Assembly: GCA_963833955.1 (NCBI GenBank) | Contig: CAWHZY010000008.1 | Location: 62,001 to 126,000 of the forward strand | Direction: 5' to 3' | DNA from: Roseiarcus sp963833955 | GTDB lineage: Bacteria > Pseudomonadota > Alphaproteobacteria > Rhizobiales > Beijerinckiaceae | Length of the DNA: 64,000 bases | Shown here: piece by piece, positions 16,976 through 25,869 of the stretch | Layout of the letters: each line of letters opens with the position of its first letter | Position numbering within the stretch: the stretch's first letter is position 1 | Notes under the pieces: model-generated | What the model was told of the DNA's origin: nothing | The model's database searches: none | The model's input: only the letters and a program-made list of their open reading frames with translations | Made by a program: the position numbers and the translations under genes

Positions 16976-18802
16976 CGCGGCTCCAGTGTCTTGGCGAGCT
17001 GGTTCTCCAGCATCGCGATCCGCCGCCGAAGCGTGTCGCTTTCGACTTGAGCATAGGCGATCTCGGCGTCGCGGGCGAGGCTGCCGAGCAGGTGGCGCTC
17101 GTTCGTGTCGAGATCGGTTCCGATCTCGTGGCCGCCATAGAGGACCAGCGCATAGCAGCGACGCGCATTGCCGACCGGCACGACCAGCACCGGCCGTTCG
17201 AGATCGTCCGGAAGCTCGGTCAGGGAAGGCCGGAGCGGCGTCGACCGAATCGGGGGTGTAGGGCTTTCTGTCGAATCGCGCCGAGAGCAGGGGATGGTTG
17301 CTGGTGAGCGCATCGGCGTGGTCCGTGTCCCACCCGGTGCTGAGGCTTCGGGTGAAGAGGCCGTCCCGCTCGCGAAACAGCGCCGCCGACGCGAGGCGGA
17401 GCGAACTGACCGGCTCGTCCACGAGAAGCCGCTCGATCTCGTCGAGGCTGTCGGAATTCTGAATGGTTTCGCCCACGCCGGCCAGATGGCGCTCGGCGCG
17501 GATGAACTTGCGGTCGAACAAGCGGTCCATGAGCTCGGTCGCAAACTCGTGGCCGCGTGCGATCAGATAGACGAGACCCGAAGCGACCACGACCCAGGCC
17601 CAGTCGGGCATGTGGATGTACTCGTCGATAACCTCGATCTGCTTGTGGAGGAACAGGACCGGCACGCTGAGCAGGAGGCCGAAGGCGGTCGCCCGGCGAA
17701 GCGGGATCCAGACGTTGACCACGGATTTCCGCCGCACCGCCTCGACGACGAACAGGCACAGGATCCCGTTGACGAGGGAGAGGGCGCCGGCTGCTTCTTC
17801 CGGCGCCTGACCTTTGCCAAGCAGATCGCCGAACAATGAGGTTTGCTGAGAGAGCTGGGCGAGCAGATAGGCCGGAAGGCCGATCAGGCAGCCCCAGATC
17901 ACCCAGCGGATGCGCTGATAGTCGCGGGGCGAGAGGTCCCGCCGGCGTCCGATCAGGATTAAGAGCGCGCCGACGCTGACGGCAAAGCCGATCAACAGCA
18001 TGCTCCGCGCCCAGATTTCGGCCGGATAGCCGAAGATGGTCGCCATGCTGGCGAGCGCCACGCCCAGGAACACGATCGCCAGCGCCGGCAGGGCGCGCTC
18101 GATCGTCCGCCATCGTCCTTCGGCGCGGTCGACCGGCGCCCGCAGCGCAAACAGGAGGAGTCCCGTATAGGCGGCGGCCTGCATCACCAGGAAAATGACG
18201 TTCTGCGCCAGAAGCGCCCGGGGCCAAAGCTGGAGCCAGGCCCAGAACTGAAACGCCTGGCCGGGATTGAACTGGATCACATAGACGAAGAACCCCCAGG
18301 TCATGGGACCTGGGCGCGTCCACACCAGCCAGGCCGCGCCGAGCACCACCAGAACGCCCGCAATCGTGTCGAGCGCAACGACGACGTCCAGCAGGCAATT
18401 CATGGGGCGCGGCTCGGCGACGAGCTTGACTTCGTGCAGTGCGTGCTCTGGCGACGGGGCGAAGATCAGTGTTGCCTCCCGTCCCGCCGTGACGTAGGTG
18501 ACGCCGCCCCATTGCGACAGCAGACTGGCGCAGACGATGGTGTCGACGGGCGCGCAGCGCATCGCGGCAAGGTCGAGGCGATCGCCGGCGCGCACGCCCG
18601 CATGCCAGGCCGGCAAATCCTGCTCAGTGTCGAACGGGCCCTGGACGTCGTAAACCCGTCCGTCACCGTCCATCGCCAGACCGAATGAGCCGAGCGGGCG
18701 GACGACCCGAAGCAAGTCAGGGACGATCATCGCCAGCGCATAGACGGTCAAAAGCAAGAGGGCGACGCGGCTGAAAAGGCTCGCGCCCCTGCCGTCACTC
18801 AT
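16972..18802 (-). CDS. Membrane protein with PDZ-like domain, several TM helices and GAF-like C-terminus (frameshifted near 17222)
   Basis: The protein, about 610 residues, opens with a TM helix (LFSRVALLLLTVYALAMIV). A PDZ-like segment (WHAGVRAGDRLDL) follows, then six or seven TM helices between about residues 125 and 370, and a soluble part resembling a GAF sensor (FIRAERHLAGVGETIQNSD, then RPVLVVPVGNARRCYALVLYGG). A final helix (RRRIAMLENQLAKTL) may be a coiled coil. The layout is that of a membrane sensor, but no kinase, cyclase or phosphatase domain is seen. The last 85 residues lie in another frame, joined near 17222. The haloacid dehalogenase gene overlaps its end. Confidence 0.7.
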
Positions 18803-18864
18803 CAGCCGATGCTCCGCGGGGGCAAGACGAGGGATCTCCTTACAATGGCGCTGAGGAAACGAGG

Positions 18865-19404
18865 CTAACCGCGACGCAGGTCTTTGTACATAAGCCGCGT
18901 CGCGTCGTAGCTTTCCTCGAAGGCGTTGCGCGCGTAATTTGGAATCGCGCCGGCGAAGATATAGCCGAGAGAGCGATAGAGGGCTTCGGCCGCGTCGCCC
19001 GCGGTGTCGAGCGTCAGGAGCCATCGGCCCTCTCTAGCCGCGTGTCGTTCGATCTCCCGCATCAGCGCCCGGGCGACGCCGGCGCGGCGAAAGGCCGGAT
19101 CGACCAGGACCTTGGAGACCTCGGCATGATGACGCTTGCTCGGCATCGAATCGAGATCGAGCTGCGCCGTTCCGGCGATGTCGTCGCCAAGGGTCGCGAT
19201 GAGAAGCAGCTTGGCGCCGGCCGCATGGGGCGCCGCGACCCTGTCGAGCCAGTAGGCGCGCGCTTCGGTCCGCTCGAACGGCATAACGAAGCCGATGCTC
19301 GCGCCCTCGTGCACGCAGGCATGCAGGATTTGGGCGAGCCGTTCGACGGCTTTGGCGAGCGCGGCGGGGTCGACCGCGGCGACTTTTACTGTCCGGGCTT
19401 CCAC
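18865..19404 (-). CDS. GNAT-family N-acetyltransferase
   Basis: The protein, about 179 residues, has the acetyl-CoA-binding core of GNAT enzymes: VSKVLVDPAFRRAGVARALM (motif A) and WLLTLDTAGDAAEALYRSLGY (motif B). The frame is open further upstream, but codons before the GTG at 19404 look non-coding, so I place the start there; it is not certain. It lies upstream of the membrane-protein gene on the same strand with 62 bases between. The acceptor substrate is unknown. Confidence 0.8.
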   Translation of the reverse strand: MEARTVKVAAVDPAALAKAVERLAQILHACVHEGASIGFVMPFERTEARAYWLDRVAAPHAAGAKLLLIATLGDDIAGTAQLDLDSMPSKRHHAEVSKVLVDPAFRRAGVARALMREIERHAAREGRWLLTLDTAGDAAEALYRSLGYIFAGAIPNYARNAFEESYDATRLMYKDLRRG

Positions 19405-19566
19405 GATCTCACCGGAGAACGAGAATGGTGCGCGCCGCGGGCGGCATATCAGCGAGAATAACCTCGGAGATGAGAGCGTCAACGTGGCGGCCAAACGAGA
19501 GCGACCGAATTGCCTGTGACGCCATTCTCTTGCACAGTCCAGCCTCCCCATTAACGAAATGGATCG

Positions 19567-20022
19567 ATGTCGTCACCGCAGCACGCCTCCATTCCGGCCT
19601 GGGCTTGGGCCGTACCTCTGCTTGCGAGCGCTCTCGTGGCGCTTAAGTTGCTCCATATCGTGCCTTCCGACGATCCGTACGTCCTGGTGCTCGCCGGTCT
19701 CTTTCTCGCCGCTACAGTGTTCGCTGCCGTCCATCACGTCGAGGTGCTTGCGCTCAGGCTTGGCGAGCTTTTGGCTCGATCCTTCTCGCGGTCGCGGTTG
19801 AGCCTCGGCCTCTTGGTCCTTTCGCTTGCGGCAGTCGTCTTGCTGGCCAAGACGCTGTCCTATCCGGTCGTTGTGGCTATCGGCGCGGCGGGACTGCCGA
19901 AGGCCTTCGTCGGGCTCGTCATCGCGCTTATCGTGCTCATGCCGGAAGGGCTCGCCGCGATAAAGTCCGCCCTTCGCAGTGCCGTAGTCCGGATCGGGCG
20001 GCGGCGTCCATCATTCAAGTAG
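19567..20022 (+). pseudogene. Remnant of a ChaA-type Ca2+/H+ antiporter with a large internal deletion
   Basis: The 151-residue frame joins two pieces of the CaCA cation/proton antiporter family. The N-terminal piece (WAWAVPLLASALVALKLL to HHVEVLALRLGE) is joined to a late piece (LAAVVLLAKTLSYPVV to VGLVIALIVLMPEGLAAIKSALR). Full-length ChaA is about 360 residues, so about 200 residues, including the first conserved acidic repeat, and the C-terminal helices are missing. The frame stays open across the joint, so a short four-helix membrane protein could still be made, but it should not transport as ChaA does. Confidence 0.68.
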
Positions 20023-20034
20023 GAACCGGGTGAC

Positions 20035-20973
20035 ATGAGAATTCTGGTTGTTGGAGCGGGCGCAGTCGGCGGCTATTTCGGCGGGCGTCTGCTGCAGGCG
20101 GGTCGCGACGTGACCTTTCTCGTTCGTCCGCGCCGCGCGGCCGAGCTTGCGAAGCACGGCTTGACCATTCGCAGCCCCGTCGGCGACTTTCACCGTCCCT
20201 CGCCACCGACCGTGTTGCAGGAAGATCTGGCGCGACCGTTCGACCTCGTGGTGGTGAGCTGCAAAGCTTACGACCTGGACGGCGCGATGGCGTCGTTCGC
20301 CAAGGCGGTCGGCCCAGCGACGGCAATTCTGCCGCTCCTGAACGGCATGCGCCACATCGATCGGCTCTCCGAACGCTTCGGGCCCGAGCCCGTGCTCGGA
20401 GGGCAGTGCGCCATCTCGGCGACCCTCGGCCCCGACGGCGCCGTCGTCCACCTGAATGATTGGCACGCGCTGAGCTTCGGCGAACTGGATGGCTCCCGTT
20501 CGCCGCGGATCGAGACGATCGCCTCAGTGCTGCTCAACGCGGGCTTCGCGGCGCGGCTGAGCGACGAGATTCAGCAGGAAATGTGGGAAAAGTGGGTGTT
20601 CATCGCCACGGCCGCAGGCATAACCTGCCTCATGCGGGCGGCGGTTGGCGACTACGTCGCCGCCGGCGCGGCGGATCTCGCGCTTGGGCTTCTAGACGAG
20701 TGCGCGTCCATCGCGGCTGCTCAGGGCTTTCCGCTGCGCGAGCCGGCGCTTGAGCGGGGACGGACTGCGCTAACCGCCGCGGGTTCGCCCCTGAAAGCCT
20801 CGATGCTGCGCGATATTGAAGGCGGCAAGCCGGTCGAAGGCGACCAGATCCTCGGCGATCTGCTGCGTCGCGCGGGCAAGCCGAACGACGTTCCGCTGCT
20901 GCGCGCCGCCACCCTCCACGTGAAAGCCTACGAGGCGGGGCGGACGCGGGGCGAGAGCGCCGCCAAGCCGTGA
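20035..20973 (+). CDS. panE: 2-dehydropantoate 2-reductase family protein
   Basis: The 312-residue protein matches ketopantoate reductase, which reduces 2-dehydropantoate to pantoate with NADPH on the way to coenzyme A. It has the Rossmann loop VGAGAVGGYFGGRLLQAG, SCKAYDLDGAM with the catalytic Lys, LPLLNGMRHID with the conserved Asn, and the second-domain KWVFIATAAGITCL. Several paralogues with other substrates exist in this family, so the pantothenate role is likely but not certain. It begins 12 bases after the chaA remnant. Confidence 0.85.
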   Translation: MRILVVGAGAVGGYFGGRLLQAGRDVTFLVRPRRAAELAKHGLTIRSPVGDFHRPSPPTVLQEDLARPFDLVVVSCKAYDLDGAMASFAKAVGPATAILPLLNGMRHIDRLSERFGPEPVLGGQCAISATLGPDGAVVHLNDWHALSFGELDGSRSPRIETIASVLLNAGFAARLSDEIQQEMWEKWVFIATAAGITCLMRAAVGDYVAAGAADLALGLLDECASIAAAQGFPLREPALERGRTALTAAGSPLKASMLRDIEGGKPVEGDQILGDLLRRAGKPNDVPLLRAATLHVKAYEAGRTRGESAAKP

Positions 20974-21040
20974 CGCTTGCGCCGGGGGCCGCGTTGGTAT
21001 ATCCGCGACCGCTTCGCGAATTTCTGAAGGAGAACGCGCT

Positions 21041-21277
21041 TTGGCGGAGGCCGCGCCGATCAACTGGACAAATACAATGACGCTGCTCAGCGTCGCCATC
21101 CTGGTTGGCACCGAGCTCGTAGGCGCGGGCGCCGCTGCAGGCTGGGCGATCGGCGGCCTGTTCCAGCTTGGCGAGACGATTACCCGCTCGCTGGAGGGCG
21201 TGCTCATTCTCATGGCTCTGACCGGGCTCTTCTATTTTCTCCGCGCGGCGGTCGCGCACGAACCGATCCGCGGCTAG
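21041..21277 (+). CDS. Small two-TM membrane protein, unknown function
   Basis: A 78-residue frame starts at TTG, preceded by GAAGGAGAA, and reads MAEAAPINWTNTMTLL. It has two hydrophobic helices (about residues 13-38, rich in Gly and Ala, and 51-69) and the short tail AHEPIRG. No name attaches to it. Its strong ribosome binding site and good codon use make it a credible gene; it follows panE by 67 bases. Confidence 0.7.
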   Translation: MAEAAPINWTNTMTLLSVAILVGTELVGAGAAAGWAIGGLFQLGETITRSLEGVLILMALTGLFYFLRAAVAHEPIRG

Positions 21278-21385
21278 CCGGTCGCGCGCTTGCCGCCGGG
21301 ATTGCCTTCCGAGATCGCCCCCGATGGGGCTGCATCCGCGCAGCGAGAGACACCCCACTCGTCGCGCCGCGCTGGAACGCTGACG

Positions 21386-22069
21386 GTGGAATCCAATCGG
21401 CGAAGCGCGCTTCTTGTCGATTTGGACGGAACGCTGACGGATCCGGCTGAGGGCATCATAGGCTGCTTCCGCCTCGCGCTCGAAACGTTAGGGCGAATCG
21501 CGCCGCCTGCCGCGGAACTGAATTGGATCATCGGGCCGCCTCTGCGCGGATGTTTCGCCGAGGCGCTCAACGGCGAAGGTGATCCAGAGGAGGCGGTCAA
21601 AATCTATCGCAGCCGGTATTCGATCGACGGTCTTTTCGAAGCTGTCGTCTATGACGGCATAAAGGCGACGCTTGCCGATTTGCGCGCCGCCGGGACGCGC
21701 CTCTTCCTTTGCACGGCGAAACCCCTGGTCTACGCCGAGCGGATCCTCAGCCACTTCGACCTTGAGCGGCATTTCGAGGGGGCTTACGGCGACGAGCTCG
21801 GCGGCCGCTTTCAGGACAAGGCGGACCTTATCGCTCACATTCTCGAGCGTGAGGGGCTCGAGGCCGACGATTGCTGCATGTGGGGCGATCGCAAGCATGA
21901 CGTCCTGGCCGCGAGCCGGCACGGAATCCCGACCATTGGCGCGCTTTGGGGTTACGGCGGCGCGGATGAGCTTCGCGCGGCCGGCGCGGCGGCCTTATGC
22001 CAATCGCCATCGGAGGTGCTTGCGGCCTTCTCGGCGCTTCCACCCGCCGCAAGCACGCAAGCGTCATGA
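21386..22069 (+). CDS. HAD hydrolase of the phosphoglycolate phosphatase type
   Basis: The 227-residue HAD phosphatase has motif I LLVDLDGTLTDP, a helical cap, motif II FLCTAKP (Thr), Lys in FQDKADLI, and the acidic motif CMWGDRKHDV. The open frame extends upstream, but the GTG at 21386 fits the family N-terminus. Its TGA overlaps the ATG of the following oligopeptidase gene (ATGA), so the two are probably translated together. The substrate is probably a small phosphate ester; phosphoglycolate is a guess. Confidence 0.85.
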   Translation: MESNRRSALLVDLDGTLTDPAEGIIGCFRLALETLGRIAPPAAELNWIIGPPLRGCFAEALNGEGDPEEAVKIYRSRYSIDGLFEAVVYDGIKATLADLRAAGTRLFLCTAKPLVYAERILSHFDLERHFEGAYGDELGGRFQDKADLIAHILEREGLEADDCCMWGDRKHDVLAASRHGIPTIGALWGYGGADELRAAGAAALCQSPSEVLAAFSALPPAASTQAS

Positions 22070-24186
22070 ACGGCAAGCGATTGGCGCGCGGACAGGGCTC
22101 GCAAGCCGCGCTCCCGACGCCGCCCCGGGCCGAGGTGCGGCCGGCGACGCTCTCCGCACATGGCCTTTCCTGGGTGGACGATTACGCCTGGATGCGGGCC
22201 GACAATTGGCGCGAGGTGCTGCGCGACCCGAGTCGGTTGCCTCCGGACATCCGCGCGCTGCTGGAGGCCGAGAACGCCTATGCCGACGCAATGTTGGCGC
22301 CGACGCTCGCCTTGCGGAAGGAGCTCAAGCGAGAAATGCGCGCGCGCCTCAAAGAGGATGACAGCGAGCCGCCGCAGGTCGATGGGCCGTGGGCCTATTA
22401 CTCCCGCTTTCGTCCCGGCGGCCAACGCCGCATCTATTGCCGTAAGCCTCGCGAAGGCGGCGCAGAGACGGTGCTGATCGACGGCGATTCACGCGCCGAG
22501 GGAAGGGTCTTTTTTCATCTCGCCGGCGCGCGTCATTCGCCCGATCATTCAAAATTCGCCTGGAGCTCCGATGACCTCGGCTCCGAGATGCTGACAATTG
22601 CAGTCCGCGAGCTTGAACACGAGACGGACCTTGTCGACCGTGTCGTCGGGGCGACCGGGGACATCGTCTGGACACGCGACTCGCTGGCGTTTCTTTACGT
22701 CGAGCAGGACGAGAACCACCGTCCTTGGCGGGTGATGCTGCATCGGCTCATGACCGCGCAGACCGACGACGTCGAGATCTTCGTGGAAGCCGACCCGGCC
22801 TGGTTCATCGGCATTGAGCCGACCCGTCTCGGTCGCGCGGCCATCATCTCGGTGCACGGCCACGACGCTTCGGAAGCCTTGGTCGTGGATCTCGATCATC
22901 CGACCGCGCCGCCCCGTCTCGTCGCGCCGCGCCGCCCGGGGTTGCACTACGAGGTGATGGATCACGGCGATCGTTTCTTTATCCGCACCAACGCGGACGC
23001 GCCCGACTTCAAGATCGTTGTCGCGCCGCGCGATGCGCCCCAGGAGGCGAACTGGCGCGATTTCGTCGCCGCCCGTGATGGACGCTTCGTCGCCGACGCA
23101 ACGCTGTTCCGGCGCCACCTGGTGCTGCTCATGCGCGAGATGAGCCGGCCCCATCTCGTTGTCTTCGACTTGAAAAGCGGCGAATCGCATGAGATCGCTT
23201 TTGACGAGGAGACTTATTTTCTCAGGCTCGAGCCGGTCTATGAGTTTGGCGCCTCGCTCATCCGCTTCAGCTACGCCTCGCCGGCGACGCCGCAGGAGAC
23301 CTACGACTACGATGTCGTGAGCCGGCGCCGAACCCTCGTCAAGCGGCAGACGATGCCGCGCAGCTTCGATCCGCAGTCCTATGTGGCGCGGCTGGTCTTT
23401 GCCCAAGCCGAGGACGGCGAGAGCGTGCCCGTGTCGCTGCTTTACAGGCGTTGCGTGAAGCTCGACGGGTCGGCGCCGCTGTTCATCACCGGCTACGGCG
23501 CCTACGGCTATGCGGCTGAGGCGAGTTTCGCCACCAACCGCTTCTCGCTGGTCGACCGCGGCTTCGTGTTCGCGATCGCCCATGTGCGCGGCGGCGCCGA
23601 TAAAGGCTGGCGTTGGTACGAGAACGGCAAGCTTGGCAAAAAGTCGAACACGTTTGGCGATTTTCTCGCCGCTGTCCGGTTCCTCGTCGCGGAAGGCTTT
23701 ACGAGCCGAGGGCGGGTCGTGGCCCAAGGGGGCAGCGCCGGCGGGTTGCTGATGGGCGCTATCGCCAATCTCGCGCCGGACCTGTTCGCTGGAATCATCG
23801 CCGACGTGCCGTTCGTCGACGTGCTGGCGACGATGCTTGACGCCAGCCTGCCGCTCACGCCGCCCGAATGGCTGGAATGGGGCGATCCGATCCACGACAA
23901 GGCGGCGTTCGAGACCATCCGCGCCTATAGTCCGATCGATAACGTGCGCCCTCAGCATTATCCGGCGATCCTGGCGCTCGCCGGCCTGACCGACCCGCGC
24001 GTGACCTATTGGGAGCCTGCCAAATGGGTCGCCCGCCTGCGCGCGACGATGACTGGCGGCGGCCCAATTCTGTTGCGCACCGCAATGGACGCTGGGCACG
24101 CGGGCGCGTCGGGACGCTACGACCGGCTTGACGACGTCGCCCGCCAATACGCCTTTGCGATCGCCTGCGTCGAGGGCGGGATTTAG
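22066..24186 (+). CDS. ptrB: Oligopeptidase B (S9A prolyl oligopeptidase family)
   Basis: The 706-residue serine peptidase cuts short peptides after Arg or Lys. An N-terminal beta-propeller (WVDDYAWMRADNWREVL onward) gates the C-terminal hydrolase domain. That domain has VRGGADKGWRWYENGKLGKK, the nucleophile motif QGGSAGGLLMGA, Asp in LAGLTDPRVTYWEP and His in DAGHAGASGRYD. No signal peptide is evident, as is usual for this enzyme. The ATG at 22066 is chosen because it overlaps the HAD stop and starts the family-like sequence. Confidence 0.93.
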   Translation: MNGKRLARGQGSQAALPTPPRAEVRPATLSAHGLSWVDDYAWMRADNWREVLRDPSRLPPDIRALLEAENAYADAMLAPTLALRKELKREMRARLKEDDSEPPQVDGPWAYYSRFRPGGQRRIYCRKPREGGAETVLIDGDSRAEGRVFFHLAGARHSPDHSKFAWSSDDLGSEMLTIAVRELEHETDLVDRVVGATGDIVWTRDSLAFLYVEQDENHRPWRVMLHRLMTAQTDDVEIFVEADPAWFIGIEPTRLGRAAIISVHGHDASEALVVDLDHPTAPPRLVAPRRPGLHYEVMDHGDRFFIRTNADAPDFKIVVAPRDAPQEANWRDFVAARDGRFVADATLFRRHLVLLMREMSRPHLVVFDLKSGESHEIAFDEETYFLRLEPVYEFGASLIRFSYASPATPQETYDYDVVSRRRTLVKRQTMPRSFDPQSYVARLVFAQAEDGESVPVSLLYRRCVKLDGSAPLFITGYGAYGYAAEASFATNRFSLVDRGFVFAIAHVRGGADKGWRWYENGKLGKKSNTFGDFLAAVRFLVAEGFTSRGRVVAQGGSAGGLLMGAIANLAPDLFAGIIADVPFVDVLATMLDASLPLTPPEWLEWGDPIHDKAAFETIRAYSPIDNVRPQHYPAILALAGLTDPRVTYWEPAKWVARLRATMTGGGPILLRTAMDAGHAGASGRYDRLDDVARQYAFAIACVEGGI

Positions 24187-24307
24187 GGTCGAGGTCAATC
24201 CGCTGGGGCGATTCGAGCCATAGCCGACAAAGAGTGCGTCCTCACTAAAGATCTGCTTGGCGCAGATAAGGGTAACTTTGCATTCGATTCGATGCAGGAG
24301 CGAGCGA

Positions 24308-25129
24308 ATGAACTCCATGAGATGGGCGGCGCGTCTCTTGATTCTGCCGTTGCTGATTCTGAGTTTCGCGCCGTTCGCGCATTCCGGGGAACGCCCCTCG
24401 GTCTTCCTCGAGGATCTCACCTGGACCGAGATCAGGGACGAAATCGGCGCGGGCAAAACCACCATCATCGTGCCCATCGGCGGAACCGAGCAGAACGGCC
24501 CGGCCATGGCGCTGGGAAAACACAATCGGCGGGTCAGGCTGCTTTCCGAGCGGATTGCGGTCGCGTTGGGCAATGCGCTTGTCGCTCCCGTGATCGCGTA
24601 TGTCCCTGAAGGCAGTTTAAGTCCGCCGTCCGGCCACATGCGTTTCCCCGGAACGATAAGCGTGCCGGAAGCCGCGTTTGAAACGATTCTCGAGTCCGCG
24701 GCCCGGAGTTTCAAACTGCACGGGTTCAAGGACATCGTCTTCCTCGGCGATCACGGCGGCTACCAGGCCAACGAAAAGACCGTGGCGAACAAACTCAACC
24801 GTGAATGGGCTTCATCGAATGTGCGCGCGCACGCGGTCACGCAATATTACGACGCGGCGCAGATCGATTTCGTCCGGATTCTGAAGGGTCAGGGGTACAC
24901 GCTCTCGGAGATTGGAACCCATGCGGGTCTCAGCGATACGTCGCTGATGCTCGCGCTTGACCCGAGCCTTGTCCGTGAGGATCGGCTTTTGAACGGATCC
25001 AAATTCGGGACCGCCAACGGCGTCTATGGCGACCCGTCCAAGGCGAGCGCAAAACTGGGAATGTTGGGCGTCGACGCCATCGTCTCTCAAACTGTAGCCG
25101 CCATAAAGGCCGCTGTATCACAACGTTGA
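24308..25129 (+). CDS. Exported creatininase-family protein with altered metal-site residues
   Basis: The 273-residue protein has an N-terminal signal (RWAARLLILPLLILSFAPFAHS) and a creatininase/MftE-like fold (IIVPIGGTEQNGPAMALGKH, SGHMRFPGTISV, IVFLGDHGGYQANEK). Creatininase binds its metals through EQH and an Asp nine residues on; here the same positions read EQN and His. A creatinine amidohydrolase role should therefore not be assumed. AGGAG precedes the ATG at 24308. Unlike cytosolic creatininases this one appears periplasmic. Confidence 0.82.
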   Translation: MNSMRWAARLLILPLLILSFAPFAHSGERPSVFLEDLTWTEIRDEIGAGKTTIIVPIGGTEQNGPAMALGKHNRRVRLLSERIAVALGNALVAPVIAYVPEGSLSPPSGHMRFPGTISVPEAAFETILESAARSFKLHGFKDIVFLGDHGGYQANEKTVANKLNREWASSNVRAHAVTQYYDAAQIDFVRILKGQGYTLSEIGTHAGLSDTSLMLALDPSLVREDRLLNGSKFGTANGVYGDPSKASAKLGMLGVDAIVSQTVAAIKAAVSQR

Positions 25130-25464
25130 CGCGGGCCGCGTGCGGCTACGGCGTGGCGAAGAACGGTTCCTGGAGCAGAGGGCGCTGATGGATCGCTGTC
25201 TGTGACGACGGCTTCACGCCGAACCGGCTCCTTTGCCGCTTTGAATTTGCGTCCGTGCTCCCCGTCCGCTGTTCCTCGGCGATCGAGCGCCTTCGACGGC
25301 CAGAGGCCTGTCGGGATGACAATCCGTTGCGGAAAATCGGAAAGCCGAGGTAAGCTTGCCCTCATGAACAATCTGCGCTTCCGCATCGGCTCGACCGCGG
25401 CCCCCGTTTGGCGCCGCTCGCCCGAGAGAAGCGCCGCGAAAAATTTTCCTTGCTTTATGCCCGC
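25130..25464. other. Intergenic region left of repeat module B
   Basis: No gene is supported in these 335 bases. The stretch GGCCAGAGGCCTGTCGGGATGAC is palindrome-like, in the style of dispersed repeats. Confidence 0.4.
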
Positions 25465-25578
25465 GTAACCCATTGATAAGTCTCGATTCGGACGAGAGAA
25501 TCCAAGGAAATCCAAGAAAATCCAATAGCCGGAAATGGGGGTTTTGGCAGGCGAGACGGCCACGGGCCAAGAAAATCC
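25465..25578 (+). repeat. 28-bp module followed by 10-bp-phased AATCCAA array (copy B)
   Basis: The 28-bp segment starting GTAACCCATTGA (25465-25492) matches the one at 16116 at 26 of 28 positions. It is followed by AATCCAA at 25499, 25509 and 25519, exactly 10 bp apart, with a further AATCCAA at about 25574. The heptamer differs completely from that of copy A while the period is the same. Confidence 0.85.
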
Positions 25579-25656
25579 AAACGAATTGAACTTATAAAAA
25601 TAGTAAAATATGGCGCATCGTCATTCTGGCATGGGGCCGCGAGCCCGCGTTAAGGA

Positions 25657-25869
25657 CTACGCCTCCTCGTCGCCGGGCTCAGGCTTGGCGTTGGCGCCGG
25701 GGATGACGTAACTCCCTTTCAGCCAGCGATGCAGGTCGACGTCGGCGCAGCGCTTCGAGCAGAACGGGTCATAACGTTCGCTGCGCGGCTTGCCGCAGAT
25801 CGGGCAGGGCCGGTTGCTCTTGTCCAGATCCGGTTGCTTGGACGCGGACTTCTTGTCGTCGGCCGTCAT
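25657..25869 (-). CDS. yacG: DNA gyrase inhibitor YacG
   Basis: The 70-residue zinc-ribbon protein has the four-Cys pattern CPICGKP and CSKRCADVDLHRWL that defines YacG. In E. coli it binds GyrB and inhibits gyrase. Its ATG overlaps the stop of maf by 4 bases (ATGA), completing the infA-maf-yacG operon usual in Rhizobiales. The acidic tail PEPGDEEA is short but normal. Confidence 0.93.
   Translation of the reverse strand: MTADDKKSASKQPDLDKSNRPCPICGKPRSERYDPFCSKRCADVDLHRWLKGSYVIPGANAKPEPGDEEA

Noticed and set aside
16193..19024. A 943-residue membrane sensor fused to a haloacid dehalogenase
   Set aside because: The joint region is out of frame for the GAF-like part. The dehalogenase has its own TTG start overlapping the membrane protein's stop.
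22549..24735. 728-residue open frame opposite oligopeptidase B
   Set aside because: Antisense shadow of a well-conserved enzyme; its translation is low-complexity and unmatched to any fold.
16116..25578. The segment between the two 28-bp modules as an integrated island
   Set aside because: The genes between (HAD, GNAT, panE, oligopeptidase B) look like ordinary chromosomal genes, there is no integrase, and the arrays at the two modules differ.
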